Program-made: the position numbers and the translations under genes
The notes under the pieces: generated by a model
Database searches by the model: none
What the model was told of the DNA's origin: nothing
The model's input: only the letters and a program-made list of their open reading frames with translations
Shown here: positions 45,032-53,001 of the stretch, in pieces
Position numbering within the stretch: the stretch's first letter is position 1
Layout of the letters: every line of letters starts with the position of its first letter
NCBI RefSeq assembly: GCF_014297275.1
Contig: NZ_JACOQK010000001.1
Location: 1,736,001 to 1,800,000, forward strand
From: Clostridium facile
GTDB lineage: Bacteria > Bacillota > Clostridia > Oscillospirales > Ruminococcaceae
Length of the DNA: 64,000 nucleotides
Direction: 5' to 3'

Positions 45032-45358
45032 TTAAAAAATTCCCTGTACAGCTAACATGTAAACAATCGTTCCACCAGCAATTGAGATCAACATATTTCT
45101 TTTCCACCAATGCAATAAAATAATAGTAATAACACCAATTACTTCAGGCAATCCAAAAGGATATGTAGTAATAGAAAGTGACTTAAAGCAGTAGACAACT
45201 AATAGACCAATTACTGCATATGGTAATACTTTACCTAAATATTGAATATATTTTGGGGTAGGTTTATTTGCTGGAAAAAGAATAAAAGGGAGAAATCTTG
45301 TCACCATAGTACCCAAAACTACTGCAGCTATTGTAATAATTTGTTGGGATAGGGTCAT
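45032..45358 (-). CDS. azlD: AzlD-family branched-chain amino acid permease subunit
   Basis: 108 residues with four membrane helices, matching AzlD, the small partner of AzlC. The start MTLSQQIITIAAVVLGTMVTRFLPF, with the MVTRFLPF motif, is characteristic. The ATG overlaps the azlC stop by 4 bp, so the two are translationally coupled. The pair exports branched-chain amino acids (or 4-azaleucine) in characterised bacteria. Confidence 0.93.
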   Translation of the reverse strand: MTLSQQIITIAAVVLGTMVTRFLPFILFPANKPTPKYIQYLGKVLPYAVIGLLVVYCFKSLSITTYPFGLPEVIGVITIILLHWWKRNMLISIAGGTIVYMLAVQGIF

Positions 45359-46056
45359 ATGAATTCCTCCTTTTTTTCTAACGGTCTACGCAGTAAAGTT
45401 AACACCAAAAAGATCAACACCATTGCTGGGATAATAAAATTATCCTTTCTAAATATTAACAAACAAATAATAGATAGACCGACACCAATCAAAGAAGGAA
45501 GATGTCCTTTTTTCGAAAACCATTGTTCTAAAAATATAACAATAAATAGTGCTGTCATAACAAAATCTAACCCCTGGGTATTAAAATGAATAAAAGGTCC
45601 GATTAAGCCTCCTATTGTGGCACCAACTACCCAATAAATATGGTTTAATAAAGTAACAAAAAACATAAACCATCCTTTGTCGATCTCCTTTGGAGGGTTT
45701 GCAGTACAATTAATGGAAAAAGATTCATCACACATTCCAAAAATCAAATATACCTTCTTTTTTCCAGTCCCCTTGTATTTATCTAACATGGAAATTCCAT
45801 AAAACAAATGGCGAGCATTTACCATCAAAGCTAATAAAAAAGCCGCAAGTGGATCAAAAGCAGTAGTCAATAAATTAACGGTTAAAAACTCCATAGATCC
45901 CGCAAAGATAGTCATACTCATTATCATAGGATAAAGAAAAGAAAAACCTTTTGTATACATAAAAACACCATAAGAAATACCTAAAAAAGCAAATCCCGCA
46001 CATATCGGCAACGTATATGGTATTGCTGCTTTGAAAGCTCGTTTTTTCGCTCCCAT
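45355..46056 (-). CDS. azlC: AzlC-family branched-chain amino acid permease subunit
   Basis: About 233 residues with six to seven membrane helices. AzlC hallmarks include the opening AFKAAIPYTLPICAGFAFLGISYG, the segment FAGSMEFLTVNLL and MVNARHLFYGISM, and the DESFS motif. ATG at 46056 follows GGGGGAT; the earlier in-frame start at 46119 lacks one. It forms an inner-membrane export complex with AzlD. Confidence 0.93.
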   Translation of the reverse strand: MGAKKRAFKAAIPYTLPICAGFAFLGISYGVFMYTKGFSFLYPMIMSMTIFAGSMEFLTVNLLTTAFDPLAAFLLALMVNARHLFYGISMLDKYKGTGKKKVYLIFGMCDESFSINCTANPPKEIDKGWFMFFVTLLNHIYWVVGATIGGLIGPFIHFNTQGLDFVMTALFIVIFLEQWFSKKGHLPSLIGVGLSIICLLIFRKDNFIIPAMVLIFLVLTLLRRPLEKKEEFI

Positions 46057-46265
46057 CAAAAATCCCCCAATAAAAAATCTAATTGTTTTGATTATATAAA
46101 ATAATAGGGAATCTGTCAATTTAAGAGTGATAAATACACCATACCATATTTATTTAATTATTGAGTAGATTAATTACATTTTTATATCCTAATATCTAAG
46201 TTATTCTTACGATATATCCATTAACAGAGCTATACTGCTACGGACACTTTACTAGAAGTTTTTAG

Positions 46266-46302
46266 ATAAAAGAAAGGGACTTGGTTTATAAACCAAGTCC
46301 CC
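46266..46302 (-). terminator. Terminator of the rhamnose-type ABC operon
   Basis: A perfect 26-bp palindrome (46276-46301) with arms GGGACTTGGTTTA and TAAACCAAGTCCC, followed on the minus strand by CTTTCTTTT. It lies about 90 bp after the stop at 46390. Confidence 0.88.
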
Positions 46303-46320
46303 TCAATCAAATATACTGCG

Positions 46321-46373
46321 ACGACACTGTATAAGTTTAGCGAACTTTAAAAATACAAAGTTCAAACTGTCGT
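46321..46373 (-). other. Structured 3' UTR before the terminator
   Basis: GAACTTT (46342-46348) pairs with AAAGTTC (46357-46363), nested in ACGACA (46321-46326) / TGTCGT (46368-46373). It lies between the SBP stop and the terminator, where it could stabilise the 3' end. Confidence 0.45.
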
Positions 46374-46389
46374 GTAAATTACTTATCTA

Positions 46390-47586
46390 TTACAGGAAGC
46401 TGTATGTTTCCATGTTACCTTTCCACCAAACTGTTGGTGCACCCAAGGTAGCAATTGTTCCATCACCAGAAGGAGCAGCTTCTGTTGTGTAAGTTACTTC
46501 ATCGTAATCCAGTTTTGTACCATTGATATCTACAGAGTATGCAGCTTTAACAAAAGTAGAACCTTCTTCACCGGTGTAACCATCTTTAACAGCAGCATAT
46601 GCAGCAGCAGCAGCCATTGCGCCCTGATCAACTACATCCCACAGCATCATCCATGGGCAAACGAATTCGCTTGCATTGTCATCTTTAGATTGTGGGCAGT
46701 ATTTGGACATTTCAGATGGCAGACCTAAACCTGTCAATTTGATGTCTACGTTAGCTGTGCTCAATGTAGCACCAGCAGCGGAGATACCTACAGTTGTAGG
46801 TGAAATGATAACGTCAACTTTATTTTCAGATACAAAAGCGTTTGCTTGTGTAGTAGAAATTGTTGGGTCATCGTTACCATATTTTTTATCCAACTCAGCA
46901 CTTACTTTACCTTTGTACATATCTTTGGACAATTCTTTTTCCATATCTGCGATCCAGCCGTTCTGTACTGGAGTATCAACTGCAGCGGAGAGAACACCAA
47001 ATTTCAGTTCATCGCCAGAGTAGGAAGACAGAGCTTCTGTAACAGCAGCTTCCATACCGTCTTCTTCCATATCTTCAGAATATTCTTTACCCAAAGCGAT
47101 CAATGTAGCAGATCTAACCAGGTATGCACCAACGTCAGCGGAAGATGCTTGGTTGATATGAGTAATACGGAATTCTGGAGCGATTTCGGAGTCAACAGAT
47201 ACTACTTTGATTCCAGCTTCTTCACATTTTTTGAATACTTCATCGTAACCAGTATCACTGTTAGCGGAAATAGTCAAAGAAGCGATTTTCTGAGTAACAC
47301 ATTCTTCAATCAATTTAACCTGATCAGCAACAGTTGGTTGTGCAGGAGATTTTTCTTGAGCTGTACCGCCCTGTGCTTTGATATATGCTTCAAAACCATC
47401 ATACATCAATTCACCGAAGTGGTTACCAGCAGATTTAAACATAAATACGTGAGCGCCTTCCATACCGCCGCCAGTAGTAGAAGAACCGCCACCACCAGAG
47501 GTAGTATCATTGTTACTGCCACCACAACCAGCTAATACGCCAGCTGTCATTGTAGCTGCTAATAAAAGAGCTAATGCTTTTTTCAT
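46390..47586 (-). CDS. RhaS-like sugar ABC substrate-binding lipoprotein
   Basis: About 398 residues. A lipoprotein signal ends in the lipobox LAGC, followed by a Gly/Ser/Asn-rich linker. The type I periplasmic-binding fold shows RhaS/LsrB-like segments: FMFKSAGNHFGELMYDGFEAY, TISANSDTGYDEVFKKCEEAGIKVVSVDSEIAPEFR, INQASSADVG and IISPTTVGISAAG. These match the rhamnose/autoinducer-2 group of binding proteins. With three rhamnosidases in the window, rhamnose is the most likely ligand (inference). ATG at 47586 follows GGAGG. It is the last gene of the operon, after a stem-loop. Confidence 0.88.
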   Translation of the reverse strand: MKKALALLLAATMTAGVLAGCGGSNNDTTSGGGGSSTTGGGMEGAHVFMFKSAGNHFGELMYDGFEAYIKAQGGTAQEKSPAQPTVADQVKLIEECVTQKIASLTISANSDTGYDEVFKKCEEAGIKVVSVDSEIAPEFRITHINQASSADVGAYLVRSATLIALGKEYSEDMEEDGMEAAVTEALSSYSGDELKFGVLSAAVDTPVQNGWIADMEKELSKDMYKGKVSAELDKKYGNDDPTISTTQANAFVSENKVDVIISPTTVGISAAGATLSTANVDIKLTGLGLPSEMSKYCPQSKDDNASEFVCPWMMLWDVVDQGAMAAAAAYAAVKDGYTGEEGSTFVKAAYSVDINGTKLDYDEVTYTTEAAPSGDGTIATLGAPTVWWKGNMETYSFL

Positions 47587-47659
47587 TGTTTTTTCCTCCA
47601 ATAAAATTTAATTGTTTTATATTAGTAGTCGTCGCTACTTATATATGATGTTTATTGTC

Positions 47660-47689
47660 AAGGTAACTATTGGATTCAACAGTTACCTT
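47660..47689 (-). other. Intercistronic stem-loop between permease and binding protein
   Basis: AAGGTAACT (47660-47668) / AGTTACCTT (47681-47689), extended to 13 bp with one G-U pair. There is no T-run. This kind of stem often protects a binding-protein transcript from 3' exonucleases and raises its level. Confidence 0.6.
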
Positions 47690-47707
47690 TCCAATCAAAA
47701 CTTTAAA

Positions 47708-48946
47708 CTATTTAAATCTTTCTTTGGCTTTTGCAGCATCTTCTTTCTGTTCAGCCCACAGTTTGTCACAAGTAGCTTTACATTCTGCTTTCAAAGTAGC
47801 AATCTGTTGTTGAGCTGCAGCGGAAGTAATTGCACCAGATTTAACTTGTGCTTTTAATTCTTTGATTTCAGCAGCAGTTTTAATATTCAATGCTTCAATA
47901 TTTTTATTGCTATGGTAAACTAATTTCAATTTTGCATTTGCAATAGAACGTCTATTGATCATTGGAATTAATACTGCGATAATCATAATAGAACCAGAAA
48001 TGATTTTTTTGATGTTAGAGTCTGCACCCATCAAACCAGTTGTGTAGTTTAAGAATGCCATCAATACAGTCGCGATAATTGGACCATACATTTTACCCTT
48101 ACCACCAGCAGTAGATACACCACCTAATACACAGATAGCGATTACATCCAATTCATAACCTGTACCCATGGAGGAACTTAAACCACCACCCATGTGCCCA
48201 ACGAAGAACATTGCAGAAATCGCTGTCATAACACCCATAATGGTGAATACTGCCATTCTAGTGCCAGCAACATTAACGCCAGAATAATGGGAAGCTGTCA
48301 TGCTGTTACCCATCATGTACAGTTTACGTCCAAAAGTGGATTTATGTAAGAGAATACAGAAAAGAACACCTACAATTAAGAAACAGATTAAAGACCATGG
48401 AATTAAATTACCTAAATTTTTCCAATACAAATCTGTAAATAGTTTTGGGAATTGTTTTAATGTGTTTTCACCCAAAATAATCTGAGCGATACCACGGTAC
48501 AAAGATTGACCTGCGATTGTAACGATTACAGCTGGCATACCAATCTTACCAACTAAGAAACCATTAAACAAACCACACAATCCACCTACTACAACACCAG
48601 CCAAAATAGCAACTATTGCTGGCATACCACTCTGGTACAACAATCCCATTGTCATACCGGAAAGAATCATGATAGAGGAAATGGATACGTCGATGTCACC
48701 TAACATCAAAATGAGTACCATCCCTAATACCATAAAGGATAAGTCCATACCAGAAGTAACAATAGATTGTAAAGTTTCTAAGTTATATAAACTTGGTCTA
48801 GAGATTAAAAGAACTATATTAACTGCAATTAAAATGTAAACCAGGATCATTTCCCATTTTACTAAAAATTTAGAAAGCTTAAATCCTTCTTTTACCTTTA
48901 AGTCTCTGTTATAGTTACTTGATGGCGTAACGTTTGTGTTACTCAT
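47708..48946 (-). CDS. Rhamnose-type ABC permease with long C-terminal coiled-coil tail
   Basis: 412 residues. Residues about 30-332 are a BPD_transp_2 sugar permease with about ten helices and the GGVSTAGGKGKMYGP coupling loop. Unusually, residues 333-412 form a charged helical, probably cytoplasmic, tail (NIKTAAEIKELKAQVKSG, QQQIATLKAECKATCDKLW) with two cysteines at 389 and 393. Normal members end near residue 335. The ATG overlaps the stop of the preceding permease gene by 4 bp. Confidence 0.88.
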   Translation of the reverse strand: MSNTNVTPSSNYNRDLKVKEGFKLSKFLVKWEMILVYILIAVNIVLLISRPSLYNLETLQSIVTSGMDLSFMVLGMVLILMLGDIDVSISSIMILSGMTMGLLYQSGMPAIVAILAGVVVGGLCGLFNGFLVGKIGMPAVIVTIAGQSLYRGIAQIILGENTLKQFPKLFTDLYWKNLGNLIPWSLICFLIVGVLFCILLHKSTFGRKLYMMGNSMTASHYSGVNVAGTRMAVFTIMGVMTAISAMFFVGHMGGGLSSSMGTGYELDVIAICVLGGVSTAGGKGKMYGPIIATVLMAFLNYTTGLMGADSNIKKIISGSIMIIAVLIPMINRRSIANAKLKLVYHSNKNIEALNIKTAAEIKELKAQVKSGAITSAAAQQQIATLKAECKATCDKLWAEQKEDAAKAKERFK

Positions 48947-49968
48947 ATTAAAGCCCCCCTCTCTTTCAATGCACGTTTATCGGAGAGTTTTCCAGATGCA
49001 ACGTTAACAAATACAGCCACAATAATAATTGCACCCTGAATTGCTTTCTGCCATACACTCAAGCCAGGCAACATACTTGTAAAGTTGTAAATAACACTCA
49101 TGATTAAGATAGAGATAACAACACCATCCATACGGCCTCTACCACCTGTGATACTTACACCACCTAAAATACAAATAGCAATTGCTGTCATTTCAAAGCT
49201 ATCAGCCATACCATAGTAGCAAAGAACATAGTTTGCTGTGTACAGCATACCAGCCATACCACATAAAGCACCATTGATTGTGTATACCATCAATTCAACG
49301 TTACCATCTTTGATACCTGCTACATGAGAAGATTCTCTGCTAGTACCAATTGCATATACACGTCTACCGGATTTTGTATAACCTAAGAATAATCCAACTA
49401 ATACCAATACAACTACAACAATTAAAACTAAGTTTGGAATGGTTGGGATTAAGGTACCAGTAGCCCACCAAGTATAGCTTTCACCATAAACCTGTGGGAA
49501 GAACCATTTACCACCACTGACTACAAAGGCCAAGCCACGATAGATATACATCGTACCCAATGTTGCGATAAATGGAATAATACGCAATTTACCAATCATA
49601 AGACCATTAATCAATCCGGCAATCGCACCAATTAGTAAACCAACAATCAACCATACAAATCCTGGCACATCAGGGAATGTTGCGGTCAGTTTAGAGGTAA
49701 AAATACCTGTCATTGCCAAAATAGAAGCAACGGACAAATCGATACCACCTGTAATCAGAACCAGCATCATACCAGCGGTTAAAATCGCATAAATTGAGTT
49801 ATTACGAAACATGGAAATAATGCCGTCATAAGTAAACATCTTTGGAGTTAAAAACCATGCTACTACCAATATTAAAATCAAACCGATAATTAAGCCTAAA
49901 TATGGGTATCTAGCAATTTTCTGGAATACGCTCGTTTTCTTAGGAGCGCTTACACTATTTGTTGCCAT
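48943..49968 (-). CDS. Rhamnose-type ABC permease
   Basis: 341 residues, BPD_transp_2 family, with a polar N-terminus then about ten helices. The permease loop is GGVSITGGRGRMDGVVIS. It pairs with the 47708-48946 permease as a heterodimer, as in RhaP/RhaQ and LsrC/LsrD. ATG at 49968 follows AAAGGAGG and lies 3 bases after the ATPase stop. Confidence 0.9.
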   Translation of the reverse strand: MATNSVSAPKKTSVFQKIARYPYLGLIIGLILILVVAWFLTPKMFTYDGIISMFRNNSIYAILTAGMMLVLITGGIDLSVASILAMTGIFTSKLTATFPDVPGFVWLIVGLLIGAIAGLINGLMIGKLRIIPFIATLGTMYIYRGLAFVVSGGKWFFPQVYGESYTWWATGTLIPTIPNLVLIVVVVLVLVGLFLGYTKSGRRVYAIGTSRESSHVAGIKDGNVELMVYTINGALCGMAGMLYTANYVLCYYGMADSFEMTAIAICILGGVSITGGRGRMDGVVISILIMSVIYNFTSMLPGLSVWQKAIQGAIIIVAVFVNVASGKLSDKRALKERGALI

Positions 49969-49971
49969 GTT

Positions 49972-51483
49972 TTAAGCCTCCTTTCCAGCGTCTGGGGATT
50001 TTGTTAAAGAAGCTTCCAAGATTTTTTCTTGGGTTGCATCTTTAGCGTCAAATGTTTTAATTACACGACCACTATTCATTACAACAATACGGTCTGCCAT
50101 ACCTAAAACTTCAGGCATTTCGGAAGAAACCATGATAATGGCGTAACCATTAGAGGCCAATTCATTCATAATTTCATAAATAGAGTATTTTGCACCAACG
50201 TCGATACCTTTGGTAGGTTCATCCAAAATTAATACTTTCAGGTCTACATTCAGTAATTTTGCAAATACTACTTTCTGTTGGTTACCACCGGACAGAGAAG
50301 ATGGAGGGTCTGCAATATCTTTTGCTTTTAATTGAATTTTGTTACAAAGTTCAATTGCCGCATCCATTTCTTTATCATTATTTAAAAGACCCATGGAAGC
50401 AAATTTATTCATATTTGCAGAAGACACGTTTTCATAGATTGGAATTTCATTTACCAAACCTTGAATCTGTCTGTCTTCTGGCAACAAACCAACGCCTAAT
50501 TTTAATGCTTTTTTAGGGCTGTTAATTTTTACTTCTTGACCATTCAGTTTAATAGAACCTTTGTCAGGAGGCATAACGCCAAAAATTGATTGACATACTT
50601 CGGTACGACCAGCACCTACCAGACCTGTCAATGCAAGAATTTCACCTTTTTTTACATTAAAGGATACATTTTTGAAATATCCTTCTTTCGAAATGTTATC
50701 AACTTCCAATACAACTTCGCCTGGTTTAGAAGTTTTTGTTGGATACATCTGATCCAGTTCACGTCCAACCATTTCTGCAATCAGTTTAGAATTGGAAATT
50801 TTATCAACATCCCAAGTACCAATATATTGGGAGTCACGGAATACTGTAACAGTTGTTGCCAAACGATACATATCTTCAAATTTATGGGTAATAAAAATAA
50901 TAGATACGCCTTCGTCACGTAATCTGTCAACAATTTTGTACAGCTCTTCACATTCATTTTTTGTCAAAGAAGCAGTAGGTTCGTCCATGATCAAAATACG
51001 AGCATCACGGGACAAAGCCTTTGCAATTTCAACTAACTGCTGTTGAGCAACACTCAATGTACCCATTGGTTTAGTAACATCAATATCTGGGTTCAAAGGT
51101 GCCATTAACTCTCTTGCACGTTTTCTCATGGCTCTCCAGTCATAAGTATGGAGTTTGGTCATGATTTCCTGTCCCATAAAAATGTTTTCTGTTACGGACA
51201 GATCTGGGAAAGACGTTACATGCTGGTAAATCGCAGCAATACCCAGTTTTTGAGAATCGGCAGTAGAACGGAGGGTAATTTTCTCTCCTTCTAACAGCAT
51301 AGTACCACTATCAGGTTGATGAACACCAGTAATTACTTTAATAAAAGTAGATTTACCAGCACCGTTTTCACCCATCAGTGCATGTACTTCACCTTTCTTC
51401 AACTGGAAATGAACCCCTTTCAGCGCTGTAACACCGCCAAAGGTTTTCACAACATCTTTCAACTCGAGTATGTAATCGTTCAT
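49972..51483 (-). CDS. Sugar ABC importer ATPase (two nucleotide-binding domains)
   Basis: 503 residues, RbsA/RhaT-type. The first domain has Walker A GENGAGKST, signature LSVAQQQLVEIAKAL and Walker B RILIMDEPTASLT. The second has a degenerate Walker A (GLVGAGRTE), signature LSGGNQQKVVFAK and Walker B LKVLILDEPTKGID. It energises the transporter of the two permeases and the RhaS-like lipoprotein. ATG at 51483 follows GAGGGGG. It is first of the operon, with a promoter and direct repeats upstream. Confidence 0.93.
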   Translation of the reverse strand: MNDYILELKDVVKTFGGVTALKGVHFQLKKGEVHALMGENGAGKSTFIKVITGVHQPDSGTMLLEGEKITLRSTADSQKLGIAAIYQHVTSFPDLSVTENIFMGQEIMTKLHTYDWRAMRKRARELMAPLNPDIDVTKPMGTLSVAQQQLVEIAKALSRDARILIMDEPTASLTKNECEELYKIVDRLRDEGVSIIFITHKFEDMYRLATTVTVFRDSQYIGTWDVDKISNSKLIAEMVGRELDQMYPTKTSKPGEVVLEVDNISKEGYFKNVSFNVKKGEILALTGLVGAGRTEVCQSIFGVMPPDKGSIKLNGQEVKINSPKKALKLGVGLLPEDRQIQGLVNEIPIYENVSSANMNKFASMGLLNNDKEMDAAIELCNKIQLKAKDIADPPSSLSGGNQQKVVFAKLLNVDLKVLILDEPTKGIDVGAKYSIYEIMNELASNGYAIIMVSSEMPEVLGMADRIVVMNSGRVIKTFDAKDATQEKILEASLTKSPDAGKEA

Positions 51484-51548
51484 GAAAAATCCCCCTCAAG
51501 TATGAATTTTTTGTTTAATGTTTGTTTTCAATTGAATAACATGTTTGA

Positions 51549-51615
51549 ATAATACAATGTTATGGCCTTAAATTCAATATCAAATATTGCTTTTCTATAT
51601 TCAAAAATTGCTTTT
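51549..51615 (-). promoter_or_regulatory. Promoter of the ABC operon with AraC-type direct repeats
   Basis: On the minus strand TTGAAT (51572-51577) and TATTAT (51549-51554) are 17 bp apart. Directly upstream, CAAATATTGCTTTT (51581-51594) and CAAAAATTGCTTTT (51602-51615), read on the plus strand, are 13/14 identical and exactly 21 bp apart, two helical turns. This abuts the -35, the classical place for an AraC-family activator. Confidence 0.7.
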
Positions 51616-51821
51616 TCATTGTCTTTTAATATTGTTATACTAATTTGTTATCTGAATTTTGTATATAATGCTAATATTGAACTTTTGAATTTTTAAAAAC
51701 AACTTGATTTTTTATTTGGAATATGTAATAATTCCTTATTAGAAACAAAATACAAATTTATCTATTTTTATATACAGATTTTTAAAATACAATACCATCT
51801 CTGAAAAGGAAAGGGATTCTT

Positions 51822-52679
51822 ATGGTAAGTCAAAAACGAAAATTTCCAACAGAGCATATAACAGTAGAAAATACAATTACTCCTCATACAAAAAGATTTC
51901 CTTTTTATATCAAAAAATATGGATATAGTAATGCGAAACGGTTCTCTGTTGATGTAGAATATTCCCACTCGGATATTTTATTACTGTATACCATCTCTGG
52001 CGTAGCTGGGCTATATATTAACACAGATTCAAAATATCTTGCAGCTGATGATTTGTTAATAAACGCTTGTAGCTCTCCTTTTGACATCAAAGGCATAAGC
52101 GCAGAAAAATGGGAATATTTTTATATAGTAATTAATGGATCCCACGCAAAATTCTACTATAATATTATCCGAGATAAATCCAATATTATCCGAATGAATC
52201 CTATGAACCATGTGCTGGATTACTTTATTGATTTATCCAAAATTTCTTTTGATGACTCTAACCTTTCCAACATTCAAGTAAATACTATTATCCAAAATAT
52301 TATGATGGAACTATATGAGATTTCATTCGATATTGTAAAAAGCAAAAATATTATCCCTGTCCAGGAAACAAGTATCAATAATGCAATGAATTATATTGCA
52401 AAACATTATCATGAAGATTTATCTGTTGATACTATCTGTAACAAAATGGCGTTTTCTAAATACTATTTTTGCAAATTATTTAAAGAACACACCGGTATCA
52501 CAATTCATCAATATGTAAACGAATTCCGAGTCAATAAATCTAAGGAACTACTCTCTTATTCTAAACTTCCCATTAATGCAGTAGCGGCAGCGGTTGGGTT
52601 TCAAAACCCGTTAACTTACATCCGTTGTTTTAAACGTTCCACACAGATGACCCCGAGCGAATATAGGGAAAACTTTTAA
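51822..52679 (+). CDS. AraC-family regulator of the rhamnose-type ABC operon
   Basis: 285 residues. The N-terminal sugar-sensing domain (about 1-170) is AraC-like without a clear cupin signature. The C-terminal two HTH motifs (about 185-283) read VDTICNKMAFSKYYFCKLFKEHTG and INAVAAAVGFQNPLTYIRCFKR, ending TPSEYRENF. It is divergent from the ABC ATPase, with direct repeats between, so it is its probable activator. ATG at 51822 follows AAAGGGA. It is less similar to the two GH106 AraC regulators than those are to each other. Confidence 0.9.
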   Translation: MVSQKRKFPTEHITVENTITPHTKRFPFYIKKYGYSNAKRFSVDVEYSHSDILLLYTISGVAGLYINTDSKYLAADDLLINACSSPFDIKGISAEKWEYFYIVINGSHAKFYYNIIRDKSNIIRMNPMNHVLDYFIDLSKISFDDSNLSNIQVNTIIQNIMMELYEISFDIVKSKNIIPVQETSINNAMNYIAKHYHEDLSVDTICNKMAFSKYYFCKLFKEHTGITIHQYVNEFRVNKSKELLSYSKLPINAVAAAVGFQNPLTYIRCFKRSTQMTPSEYRENF

Positions 52680-52685
52680 TCACTC

Positions 52686-52723
52686 AAGCTCTTTTCTTAC
52701 TTAACAGAAAAGGGCTTGTTTTA
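52686..52723 (+). terminator. Terminator of the AraC gene
   Basis: AAGCTCTTTTC (52686-52696) / GAAAAGGGCTT (52707-52717), with one G-U pair, then GTTTTAT. Confidence 0.75.
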
Positions 52724-52910
52724 TAATTATATTTACCGCTTTTTTATTATAGCATATTTATTTTCGTTTGTCACGTCAAAATCACTAATTTATAATAACA
52801 AGTTTGCTACAAATTTATTACAAAATAGTATAAATTTTCTTGATTTTAAAATTAATTTGATATTAATATAAATAATAACAGTAAAAACAAGAAAAATTGC
52901 TCAAATAGAA

Positions 52911-52939
52911 TTGAATCTACTTTATAGTTCTGGTATAAT
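52911..52939 (+). promoter_or_regulatory. Promoter of the NhaC-type antiporter gene
   Basis: TTGAAT (52911-52916) and TATAAT (52934-52939) with a 17-bp spacer. The rest of the 52724-53001 gap is AT-rich with no gene. Confidence 0.75.
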
Positions 52940-53001
52940 ATGAATAATTTGTAACGTATTGATGTATTAAGAAATATAAAGACTTAATTGAGGAGGATTT
53001 C

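Noticed and set aside
46846..47535. Large plus-strand frame opposite the RhaS-like gene
   Set aside because: No ribosome site and Phe/Ser/Cys-rich composition typical of an antisense shadow.
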